Positions 1 through 5,450 of a DNA stretch of 5,977 nucleotides are shown one piece after another (the stretch's first letter is position 1; each line of letters opens with the position of its first letter). A model generated the notes under the pieces. The model was given only the letters and a program-made list of their open reading frames with translations. It had not been told where the DNA came from and made no database searches. The translations under genes were made by a program, and so were the position numbers. Origin of the DNA: Euryarchaeota archaeon UBA125 (GTDB lineage Archaea > Thermoplasmatota > Poseidoniia > Poseidoniales > Thalassarchaeaceae); the NCBI GenBank assembly GCA_002502625.1, contig DAPV01000031.1, forward strand, positions 1 through 5,977, written 5' to 3'.

Positions 1-1
1 T

Positions 2-817
2 TTTGGATGGGCGCGCTACCATATTCCTTGGCTTACGGCGTTAATAATCATCGGTATTTCAGGTATAGTACAACCTCTACCAACTACATCTAGTAAGCAA
101 ACGAAGCAAATTTATTCAATTGGTCTCGTGATATTATTTGCTTTATCATCAATACAAATATACGATACATTAACCGAAACCTTAGATGAAAGAGAAGTAA
201 TAGAGAATAGAGTAGATTTTCGATGGGAATTTATCGGACAATATTCCACATTAAAATCAGATATCCCAGAAAATGCAGTAGTACTAGCAGGTTACGATAT
301 ATCCCTTGGATTAAGATACGAGGTCCCAACTTTTCGTTTCGGCCCATCTGAGGATCCAATTCACGATTCAATAGTTGTCGTAAATGCCACGCATGTTGTT
401 ACAGGCGGAATGAATCCTCGATTTTCATGGGAAAATAATCCGATGGAAACATTAGGAGCCCCATTGAGCCCTATTTCACATAGTTCCATAGGAAATGATC
501 ATCACATTTTGTGGGAGGTCGATTCTAATCGTATGGCAACACATGACATTGCTGATTCACTTCCCAATCTAAGCGCTCGTCAACACATCGGAGATACCTA
601 TCTAGTAGAGGATGTCAATCTAACTGTACCCGAAGGATGGGAAATAATCAAGATAGTAGACTTAGGAATAAGTGGATCAGACGGTTCCGAGGAATTAGAT
701 AGAATACTTGGATTACCTACCTCTGCATCTGTAATTTGTCTCACAACATGTCCTGAAATTATAGAAGTACCAGAAGGAACCACATACATCGTTCAATTGG
801 GGTGGTTAAATGCGTGA
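2..817 (+). CDS. C-terminal part of a polytopic membrane protein with an extracytoplasmic domain (possibly a GT39/ArnT-like glycosyltransferase)
   Basis: The reading frame is open from base 2, so the gene starts before the window; the GTG at 128 is an internal Val codon within a membrane helix, not a believable start. The visible 271 residues hold two hydrophobic helices (about residues 8-26 and 37-54) joined by a short loop with Lys32 and Lys35. By the positive-inside rule the loop is cytoplasmic and the remaining ~215 residues lie outside the membrane. That domain has two N-glycosylation sequons (NAT near 392 and NLT near 620) and a CLTTC cysteine pair at 737-751 that could form a disulfide. 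A run resembling RYxxPxL before the first helix recalls the last helices of PMT/ArnT-type lipid-sugar-dependent glycosyltransferases, but the catalytic N-terminus is not visible, so this is only a suggestion. The stop overlaps the next gene by 8 bases, suggesting translational coupling within one operon. Confidence 0.72.
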   Translation, partial: FGWARYHIPWLTALIIIGISGIVQPLPTTSSKQTKQIYSIGLVILFALSSIQIYDTLTETLDEREVIENRVDFRWEFIGQYSTLKSDIPENAVVLAGYDISLGLRYEVPTFRFGPSEDPIHDSIVVVNATHVVTGGMNPRFSWENNPMETLGAPLSPISHSSIGNDHHILWEVDSNRMATHDIADSLPNLSARQHIGDTYLVEDVNLTVPEGWEIIKIVDLGISGSDGSEELDRILGLPTSASVICLTTCPEIIEVPEGTTYIVQLGWLNA

Positions 818-1643
818 GGCTTTGATTGAAGTCTTAACTTGGGCAGCAGTGTTTGAACACACGCTTTCAACCGAAGAAGTACACCGTTACCTATCGGTAA
901 ATACTGATATCAATGAAGTGAAATTAGCCTTGTCATCTTTTCCTGAAATCATATTTTCTGATGGAATGTGGCACCTAAAAATAGCCCCACCAAATTCTAT
1001 TATTCTTAATCAAAGGCGATTAAACTCAAAGAAACATCTTAACGAAGTCAAAGGAGCCTTGGCAATCCTATGCAGATCTTCTGCTGTTGAAGGAGTTGCA
1101 ATCACTGGTTCAGTTGCAGCAGGAGTAAACGATGATCAAGGTGATGTTGACATTCTTATTATTGCGAAGGCAGGTCATTTATGGAGAGTAAGGGCCTTAG
1201 CAATTCATTTACAGCATCAACATCAAGGTGGTATGAGAATATGTCCTAATATGGTACTAGATCAGCGGAATTTGGAATTACGACCGTCAAAATATGCCGC
1301 ACGTGAAATGGCAATGATGATTCCTATCAAGGGTAGACATTCCTTCAAATCATTACTAGATGAAAATCCATGGTGGAAAGAAATGTTACCTAATGCAAAA
1401 CTTAGAACTTCTCATGAAATAGAATTTGAAGGTGGAAAAGTACCTTGGTGGTGGTATATCATGCGATTCCCTATAGCTGGAGCGCTTGCTGAAAGATGGG
1501 AAAGTAAGAGACGTATCCAAGAATTAACTCAAGGCTCTAAATCTGAAGAAACGGTGTATGAATTAACACGTTGTTTAGGTCACGAACATGCACATCGAAC
1601 CCGTATTGAAAATCGGATACAAGAACTCGGAAAGGAAGTGTAA
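810..1643 (+). CDS. Pol-beta-superfamily nucleotidyltransferase with N-terminal winged-helix-like region
   Basis: The 277-residue protein has the nucleotidyltransferase signature: Gly100-Ser101 followed by Asp112-x-Asp114 (GSVAAGVNDDQGDVD), the metal-binding site that transfers NMP from an NTP to an acceptor. Residues 1-58 look like a small winged-helix fold, with short helices and a final GMWHLK strand. The C-terminal half carries a motif ending NPWWKEMLPNA (186-196) and a Cys-Pro-Asn at 145-147. I recall similar motifs in a widespread, poorly characterised bacterial and archaeal nucleotidyltransferase family, often near glycan genes; this is memory, not a search. A third catalytic Asp is not obvious; Asp151 is the nearest candidate. 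There is no signal peptide, so it is probably cytoplasmic. The ATG at 810 is preceded by a GGTGGT ribosome-binding site at 801-806 and overlaps the upstream stop. The acceptor (sugar, lipid, small molecule or protein) is unknown. A toxin-type MNT protein is less likely, because those are much shorter and sit beside a HEPN gene. Confidence 0.85.
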   Translation: MREALIEVLTWAAVFEHTLSTEEVHRYLSVNTDINEVKLALSSFPEIIFSDGMWHLKIAPPNSIILNQRRLNSKKHLNEVKGALAILCRSSAVEGVAITGSVAAGVNDDQGDVDILIIAKAGHLWRVRALAIHLQHQHQGGMRICPNMVLDQRNLELRPSKYAAREMAMMIPIKGRHSFKSLLDENPWWKEMLPNAKLRTSHEIEFEGGKVPWWWYIMRFPIAGALAERWESKRRIQELTQGSKSEETVYELTRCLGHEHAHRTRIENRIQELGKEV

Positions 1644-1645
1644 GG

Positions 1646-2455
1646 ATGAAAAATACAGACTACCATGATCAAGTCGCTAATTACTATGACAAAGAAGCAT
1701 ATGATTTTGAAAAACGTGCTGGACAAAATCATGTTTTAGAATCTTTACGTCAAACATTTCGAGATATTACAATGTCATATCAACCTAAAAAAATGTTAGA
1801 GTTAGGATATGGTCCAGGATTAGATATGGAATGGTTTGCTGATCAAAACGGAGTTGAAATAATTCATGGAATTGATCTAACTCCCTCTTTTTATCAAATT
1901 GTAAAGGAGAAAGCAGATTTTCGAGGAGATGGGAAGATTATGCCACATCTAGGTACTGCTGAAGATGCTTCAGAACTCCTTGGAACTACATCAGTAGATA
2001 CTGTGATTGTATACTTTGGTGCATTGAATACTACTGATAATCTGGATAATGCTGCTAAAGCTATCGCTAATGTGTTAGAGCCTGGTGGTAGAGCAGTACT
2101 AACATTTGTCAACAGATGGTATATGTTTGATATATTTTGGAATTTACTTACTTTACGTCCACATAAGGCATTAGCGAGGTTAGGGTCAGTGTGGGGAGGT
2201 TACAGCCCTACAAGACATCTGCCATCGTACTGTCCGTCCTCAAGAACTGTTCATCGTGCATTCAAACCTTATCTTACGCGAGGAAAAAGAAAGGGTTTCT
2301 GCATTGTTCATCCTGCATGGTATAGACAACAATGGGCACCTCAAAATTCTTTGAGAAGTAAAATCGCCAATGGAATTGATCGGTTACTACAGTTTACTCC
2401 CTTCTGGAATTTAGGAGAGTATTCGTTGTATATCTATGAGCGTAAAATAGATTGA
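1646..2455 (+). CDS. Class I SAM-dependent methyltransferase
   Basis: The 269-residue protein has a clear Rossmann-type methyltransferase core. Motif I is ELGYGPG (52-58), which binds S-adenosylmethionine. The acidic residue ending the second strand is Asp77 in HGID and would contact the ribose hydroxyls. The fourth strand region is VIVYFGALNTT (120-130), and the post-motif LEPGGRAVLTF (144-154) is typical of Methyltransf_11/25-type small-molecule enzymes. The N-terminal YHDQVANYYDKEAYDFEKR segment resembles the cap helix of these enzymes. Residues 155-250 form a long aromatic and basic tail that probably shapes the acceptor pocket. There is no transmembrane helix. The ATG lies 2 bases after the previous stop with GGAAGTG at 1634-1640 as ribosome-binding site, so it is the third gene of the operon. 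Methylation of a glycan or lipid headgroup built by the neighbours is a reasonable inference; the acceptor is not shown by the sequence. The last 22 bases overlap the convergent gene. Confidence 0.9.
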   Translation: MKNTDYHDQVANYYDKEAYDFEKRAGQNHVLESLRQTFRDITMSYQPKKMLELGYGPGLDMEWFADQNGVEIIHGIDLTPSFYQIVKEKADFRGDGKIMPHLGTAEDASELLGTTSVDTVIVYFGALNTTDNLDNAAKAIANVLEPGGRAVLTFVNRWYMFDIFWNLLTLRPHKALARLGSVWGGYSPTRHLPSYCPSSRTVHRAFKPYLTRGKRKGFCIVHPAWYRQQWAPQNSLRSKIANGIDRLLQFTPFWNLGEYSLYIYERKID

Positions 2456-3300
2456 ATTACAACTCTTAAATCATCATCATTATCTTCAGATTCACTCAAT
2501 TTTTCTCGTCCATCATCAATTCTCAAACTAGCTAAAACTGATGCAGATCCTTGTTTACCTAGAGACCTTTTCAATCTTTTTTCGTCCCATCTCTCTAGAG
2601 GTATTGAACGAATTTCTGCTATAAGATTAGCAAAATCAATTTGACGGCATCTTCTAAGCAATGGAGGATGTAAAACACCCGCTTGAGGTTTATCCATTAA
2701 CTCCCATAACCAATTAGCAAAGGCATTGACATCAACGATTGACATCCACATTGACCCATCTTCAAACACTGGAACTGATTCGCCCATGTAGAGTAACTCA
2801 AACCATGAACCTGCACCTAAAACCCATGGTGCTCGTACCAGAGTTACGTTTTCTCCAATAACCTCTCGCCAAGGTGCTTCACCAATTGCATATGCTTCTG
2901 CATAACCAACGGGAGAAATTGGATCGTTAGGATATACCAATTCGTCTCCTCGATGACCATAACTGAGTGACCCATGTACGGCTACGGCAGGAATTTTAGC
3001 AACCTCTCTTGCCTTCAGTAAACGCTTTGCAGATAATGCAGTTTGCTTTGCCTTACGACGTCTTTGTCTATCAGTAGACGCTGCAGGACGAGCTAGATGT
3101 AATATTGAATCTATATCATTTAACCAAGACAACATGGGTGACTTTGAATCAAGTAAGTTACCGTGAACTAACTGTATTTCTTCTGTAGATATCGACGTCT
3201 TGTGAACTAGAGCTCGTACAGGTCTAGTTGCAGAGGAAATAACTGCCTTTCCAATAAAACCGCTTCCTCCGGTTACAAATGTTCGGCCGCTATCGACCAT
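2434..3300 (-). CDS. Extended/atypical SDR, NAD(P)-binding epimerase/dehydratase-like protein lacking the catalytic Lys
   Basis: I place the start at the ATG at 3300, giving 288 residues. It has GAGGAG 8 bases upstream and lies 5 bases after the preceding stop; an in-frame ATG at 3327 would add nine residues but overlaps the upstream gene and has no clear ribosome-binding site. The Rossmann nucleotide-binding motif TGGSGFIG is at 10-17. Other extended-SDR landmarks follow: Asp51 in GNLLD, LHLA (67-70), HGSLSYG (109-115, with the Ser of the active-site strand) and RAPWVLGAGSWF (156-167). At the active-site YxxxK position the protein reads YAEAY (133-137), so the Tyr is kept but the Lys is Tyr, while Glu141 of the usual YxxxKxxxE spacing remains. 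It may therefore bind NAD(P)(H) without normal SDR catalysis, as in atypical SDRs of the NDUFA9 type. Substrate unknown. It is co-transcribed with the acidic-protein gene. Confidence 0.87.
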   Translation of the reverse strand: MVDSGRTFVTGGSGFIGKAVISSATRPVRALVHKTSISTEEIQLVHGNLLDSKSPMLSWLNDIDSILHLARPAASTDRQRRRKAKQTALSAKRLLKAREVAKIPAVAVHGSLSYGHRGDELVYPNDPISPVGYAEAYAIGEAPWREVIGENVTLVRAPWVLGAGSWFELLYMGESVPVFEDGSMWMSIVDVNAFANWLWELMDKPQAGVLHPPLLRRCRQIDFANLIAEIRSIPLERWDEKRLKRSLGKQGSASVLASLRIDDGREKLSESEDNDDDLRVVIQSILRS

Positions 3301-3305
3301 GGGAT

Positions 3306-4016
3306 TCACTCCTCGTAGGCATACCAATCTTCTTCGTCAGGAGGACGATACCACCATTGGCCTTCTTCATCTTCCCACCATTCGACTCCATCTTCATCAA
3401 CTTCAATTCCATCATCAGATTCTTCTTCTTCCTCTTCGTCGATGATGCCTTCTTCAACCATGATTTTCCTCTTGGTAACTTCAGCCTCATCTTCATCATC
3501 TCCGAAAACTCGGCCGCCTCCTGGATCTTGAGCAGTAATCATTTGATGGTCTCCAGACGCAATTGCTTCATCTGATTCACGCTTGAATTCAGCTGCCATT
3601 CTCTCTCTGTATTCATCATATTCACTGGTTCCCCAAGAGCCTTGAGATCTATCAGAACTGGAAAGTAAGTCATCTAGATCGACATTCTTTCCAATTTTTA
3701 ATTCAGGGGCATCTGGGACATCATCTGAATCATAGAACTCATCTGCAGAATCTCCTAGACGGGGGTATGATTTTCCAGTTGGATGAACATCTTCAACTTC
3801 TTCCATTAGAAGGTCGTGTTCTTCATCATCAATTTCACCCTCATCAAATCTTCGTCTAGCGATTCTGACAAATCTATCTAATTCATCAGCCAACTCATTA
3901 TCATCATCTTCATGCTGCTTTACAGTCCTGTCAAACTGACCCATCAAGCGATCATAAGGATTGCCTCCAAGGCTCCCGATGAACTTGCCAAACCCGCTCT
4001 TCTTCTTCCTCGCCAT
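3306..4016 (-). CDS. Highly acidic protein of unknown function with SHOCT-like motifs and a WW-rich C-terminal tail
   Basis: I do not recognise a named family. The 236-residue protein begins with a basic patch (MARKKKSGFGKF), then becomes strongly acidic. Residues 41-76 are predicted helical and contain FDEGEIDDEE (57-66), resembling the G-I-x-x-E-E helix turn of SHOCT motifs; VEEGIIDEEE (187-196) repeats the pattern. Residues 77-180 look largely disordered. The tail (210-236) alternates acidic runs with aromatics: Trp213-Trp214, Trp221-Trp222-Tyr223, Trp231, Tyr232 and Tyr234. It has no signal peptide or membrane helix and does not end in Gly-Gly. I have an impression of similar acidic Trp-doublet tails in Marine Group II archaeal proteins; that is recollection, not a search. 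The only usable start is ATG 4016: upstream in frame there is no start codon before a TGA at 4050-4052, and no Shine-Dalgarno is visible, so a leaderless mRNA is possible. It precedes the SDR gene in one operon. A role as adaptor or RNA/protein-binding factor would be guesswork. Confidence 0.82.
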   Translation of the reverse strand: MARKKKSGFGKFIGSLGGNPYDRLMGQFDRTVKQHEDDDNELADELDRFVRIARRRFDEGEIDDEEHDLLMEEVEDVHPTGKSYPRLGDSADEFYDSDDVPDAPELKIGKNVDLDDLLSSSDRSQGSWGTSEYDEYRERMAAEFKRESDEAIASGDHQMITAQDPGGGRVFGDDEDEAEVTKRKIMVEEGIIDEEEEEESDDGIEVDEDGVEWWEDEEGQWWYRPPDEEDWYAYEE

Positions 4017-4077
4017 GCCGATGACCGAACTGCTTGCGGGGTTGAAGCCTCATTAGTGCTTCGCGAGTGGGGGTATC
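4017..4077. promoter_or_regulatory. Divergent intergenic spacer, GC-rich, with imperfect hairpin and likely SD for the JAMM gene
   Basis: The 61 bases separate the starts of the leftward acidic-protein gene and the rightward JAMM gene, so both promoters must lie here or inside the flanking coding ends. By my count about 36 of 61 bases are G or C, clearly richer than the surroundings, and I see no TATA-like box. A purine run, GGGGGT at 4069-4074, ends 3 bases before the ATG at 4078 and can pair with the 16S anti-Shine-Dalgarno sequence with one G-U pair. Bases 4033-4038 can pair with 4062-4067, and 4045-4048 with 4058-4061, forming an imperfect hairpin just before that site. The promoter assignment is inferred from gene layout only. 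Confidence 0.4.
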
Positions 4078-4842
4078 ATGGTCGAACCGTGGATAATCGA
4101 TGCCGCGGTAGCCTATAATAGACAATCATTTGAACAGAAAGACGGATACGTCGGCTTAATTCTACTACCAATAGAACATCTGGAAACTGTATTAAATTGG
4201 TCATTTCAATCACTTCCTGATGAAATTTTAGTTGGTTTCGATCCGAATCAAAATTTACCACATAATCCGGAGATTCATGATTTCTTCATTGGTTCAGATC
4301 ATCGAGAAGAATTACACCAAGGTGAAGGCTTGGTTTTGGGAGAACCACATCTAGTAAATAGAGGAGATTCATTCTCTGTTCATCACATTCCAGAAGAGTG
4401 GGTTGACGACATATTTTCTCAAGAACGTGGGGGGAGAGGAAGTAGATTCACTCACTGGTTGCATACCCATCCAAATGCAGTAGCAATTCCATCAAGTGCT
4501 GATGCTGACGCTGCTCAATGGACAAGTGGAATTGACATGATTCTTGGAATTCAATTTAGTCCATCAGGACCTCTTCCTTGGTTTGATGAAGTTGATGGAG
4601 TTAGAAGACCTCTACAACCAGAAGAAGCCGCTCAAAGGGCTGATGATGTCGACTCAAGTGGAAGGCGAGGTTGGGCTAGAGTTCGCAGATCTAGAGAAGA
4701 AAAGCAAATTCTTGGAAGAGCTTCTACAGGACATAGAATACATGGATTAGAACTAATTTCTTTTCATCGAACTGGAGTTGGAATTAACGTGGTTCTAGTT
4801 GATGAGAAAGGGGTCCCAATCGGATGGGATGAACTCAAGTAA
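4078..4842 (+). CDS. JAMM/MPN-domain putative metalloprotease (Mov34/PAD-1-like)
   Basis: The 254-residue protein contains a complete JAMM zinc motif: His129-Thr-His131-Pro132, then Ser139 and Asp142, i.e. HxHP-x6-S-x2-D, the signature of JAB1/MPN/Mov34 metalloenzymes that hydrolyse isopeptide or peptide bonds (deubiquitinases, archaeal SAMP proteases, RadC-type and siderophore- or cysteine-releasing enzymes). The catalytic Glu that normally lies on an earlier strand cannot be assigned with confidence; Glu83, Glu89, Glu106 and Glu107 are candidates. The region after the motif (GIDMILGIQFSPSGPLPWF, 151-169) fits the strand following the zinc site. Residues 170-218 are charged and probably form an insert before two final strands (223-243). 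There is no signal peptide, so it should be cytoplasmic. The start ATG has GGGGGT close upstream. It is divergent from the acidic-protein gene and no ubiquitin-like or E1-like gene is seen in the window, so the substrate is unknown. Confidence 0.82.
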   Translation: MVEPWIIDAAVAYNRQSFEQKDGYVGLILLPIEHLETVLNWSFQSLPDEILVGFDPNQNLPHNPEIHDFFIGSDHREELHQGEGLVLGEPHLVNRGDSFSVHHIPEEWVDDIFSQERGGRGSRFTHWLHTHPNAVAIPSSADADAAQWTSGIDMILGIQFSPSGPLPWFDEVDGVRRPLQPEEAAQRADDVDSSGRRGWARVRRSREEKQILGRASTGHRIHGLELISFHRTGVGINVVLVDEKGVPIGWDELK

Positions 4843-4853
4843 ATCTAGAATTA

Positions 4854-5396
4854 CTATTCTTCTTTAGTTCGAAATCCATGTTTACGATAATGTCTCAATT
4901 CCTTTATGCTCATTCGAATATCATCTAGAGCTCTGTGCCCATCATTCTTGTGATATGGTGGAGATTCATACCACAAATCCATCAGAATCTTGACAGTTGT
5001 AACATCAACAGATCGATAATGGAAAAACGAATGCATGGTAGGCATATATTGTCGAAGAAAACGACGATCTTGCCCTATTGTATTACCACAAAGTGGTGAT
5101 TTTCCTTCTATACAATGTTCTTTTAGAAATTCAATCGTTTTAGATTCAGCAGATAATAAATCAATTTCAGATTCACGAACCATCTCAATTAGCCCATTTG
5201 CAGTGTGGTGAGAAACGTTCCATTCATCCATCTTTTCCAATTCTTCCTCTGGTTGATGAATAACCAAATTTGGACCTTCTGCAATAATATTGAGTTGCCC
5301 ATCTGTAACAATTGTAGCAATCTCAATAATTTTATTTTCAATCGGATCTAAACCCGTCATTTCTAAGTCAATCCAAACTAAACGGTCGTCATCCAT
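4854..5396 (-). CDS. orn: Oligoribonuclease (3'-5' exoribonuclease, DEDDh family)
   Basis: The 180-residue protein matches Escherichia coli Orn closely along its whole length from memory, and is of the usual size (about 180). It degrades 2-5-nucleotide RNAs and dinucleotides such as pGpG to mononucleotides in the cytoplasm, the last step of RNA turnover. The DEDDh active site is complete: Asp10 and Glu12 in VWIDLEMTGLD, Asp110 in GNTIGQDRRF, and His154 and Asp159 in GHRALDDIR. The conserved EGP (40-42), DEWNVxxHTANGL (57-69) and FHYRSVDVTT (125-134) segments, including the substrate-capping Tyr127, are also present. Orn acts as a homodimer in known cases. The start ATG at 5396 begins MDDDRLVWIDLE, matching the family's N-terminus; no Shine-Dalgarno is evident. 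It is divergent from the transporter gene and converges on the JAMM gene with 11 bases between stops. Orn is typical of proteobacteria, actinobacteria and eukaryotes, so in an archaeal genome it would suggest transfer. Confidence 0.97.
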   Translation of the reverse strand: MDDDRLVWIDLEMTGLDPIENKIIEIATIVTDGQLNIIAEGPNLVIHQPEEELEKMDEWNVSHHTANGLIEMVRESEIDLLSAESKTIEFLKEHCIEGKSPLCGNTIGQDRRFLRQYMPTMHSFFHYRSVDVTTVKILMDLWYESPPYHKNDGHRALDDIRMSIKELRHYRKHGFRTKEE

Positions 5397-5450
5397 AGAA
5401 GTTCGAATGAAACTACATCAATAGCAATTGGCATTGGACAAGAGCGAGAA
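5397..5450. promoter_or_regulatory. Divergent spacer between orn and the MFS gene
   Basis: These 54 bases separate two divergent starts and so should carry promoters for both. I see no convincing TATA box, -10/-35 pair, operator palindrome or strong Shine-Dalgarno on either strand. Only a purine-rich stretch (5440-5450) precedes the rightward ATG. The label rests on gene layout. Confidence 0.3.

Noticed and set aside
598..789. Short leftward open frame inside the membrane-protein gene, and a similar one at 1894-2112 inside the methyltransferase gene
   Set aside because: Each lies antisense in a well-supported gene, has no ribosome-binding site or recognisable domain, and is short.
810..1643. 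HEPN/MNT toxin-antitoxin pair
   Set aside because: The nucleotidyltransferase is 277 residues rather than about 100-150, and neither neighbour has a HEPN RX4-6H motif or small size.
3306..3330. C-terminus of the acidic protein as a ubiquitin-like modifier tail for the JAMM enzyme
   Set aside because: It ends YAYEE, not Gly-Gly, and the protein shows no beta-grasp pattern.
3279..3575. Rightward frame rich in Phe and Ile opposite the acidic gene, plus a Lys-rich leftward frame at 3290-3499
   Set aside because: Both are shadows of the GAA/GAT-rich codons of the acidic-protein gene; the Phe and Lys runs are what those codons give in other frames.
3912..4261. Frames crossing the divergent spacer (rightward 3912-4118, leftward 4076-4261) and a rightward frame at 4544-4750
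   Set aside because: They overlap the acidic-protein and JAMM genes, whose motifs fix the true frames, and show no protein signature of their own.
4847..4860. Small inverted repeat AGAAT/ATTCT between the JAMM and orn stops, as a possible bidirectional terminator
   Set aside because: The stem is only 5 A/T-rich pairs with no clear U-tract, too weak to call a terminator.
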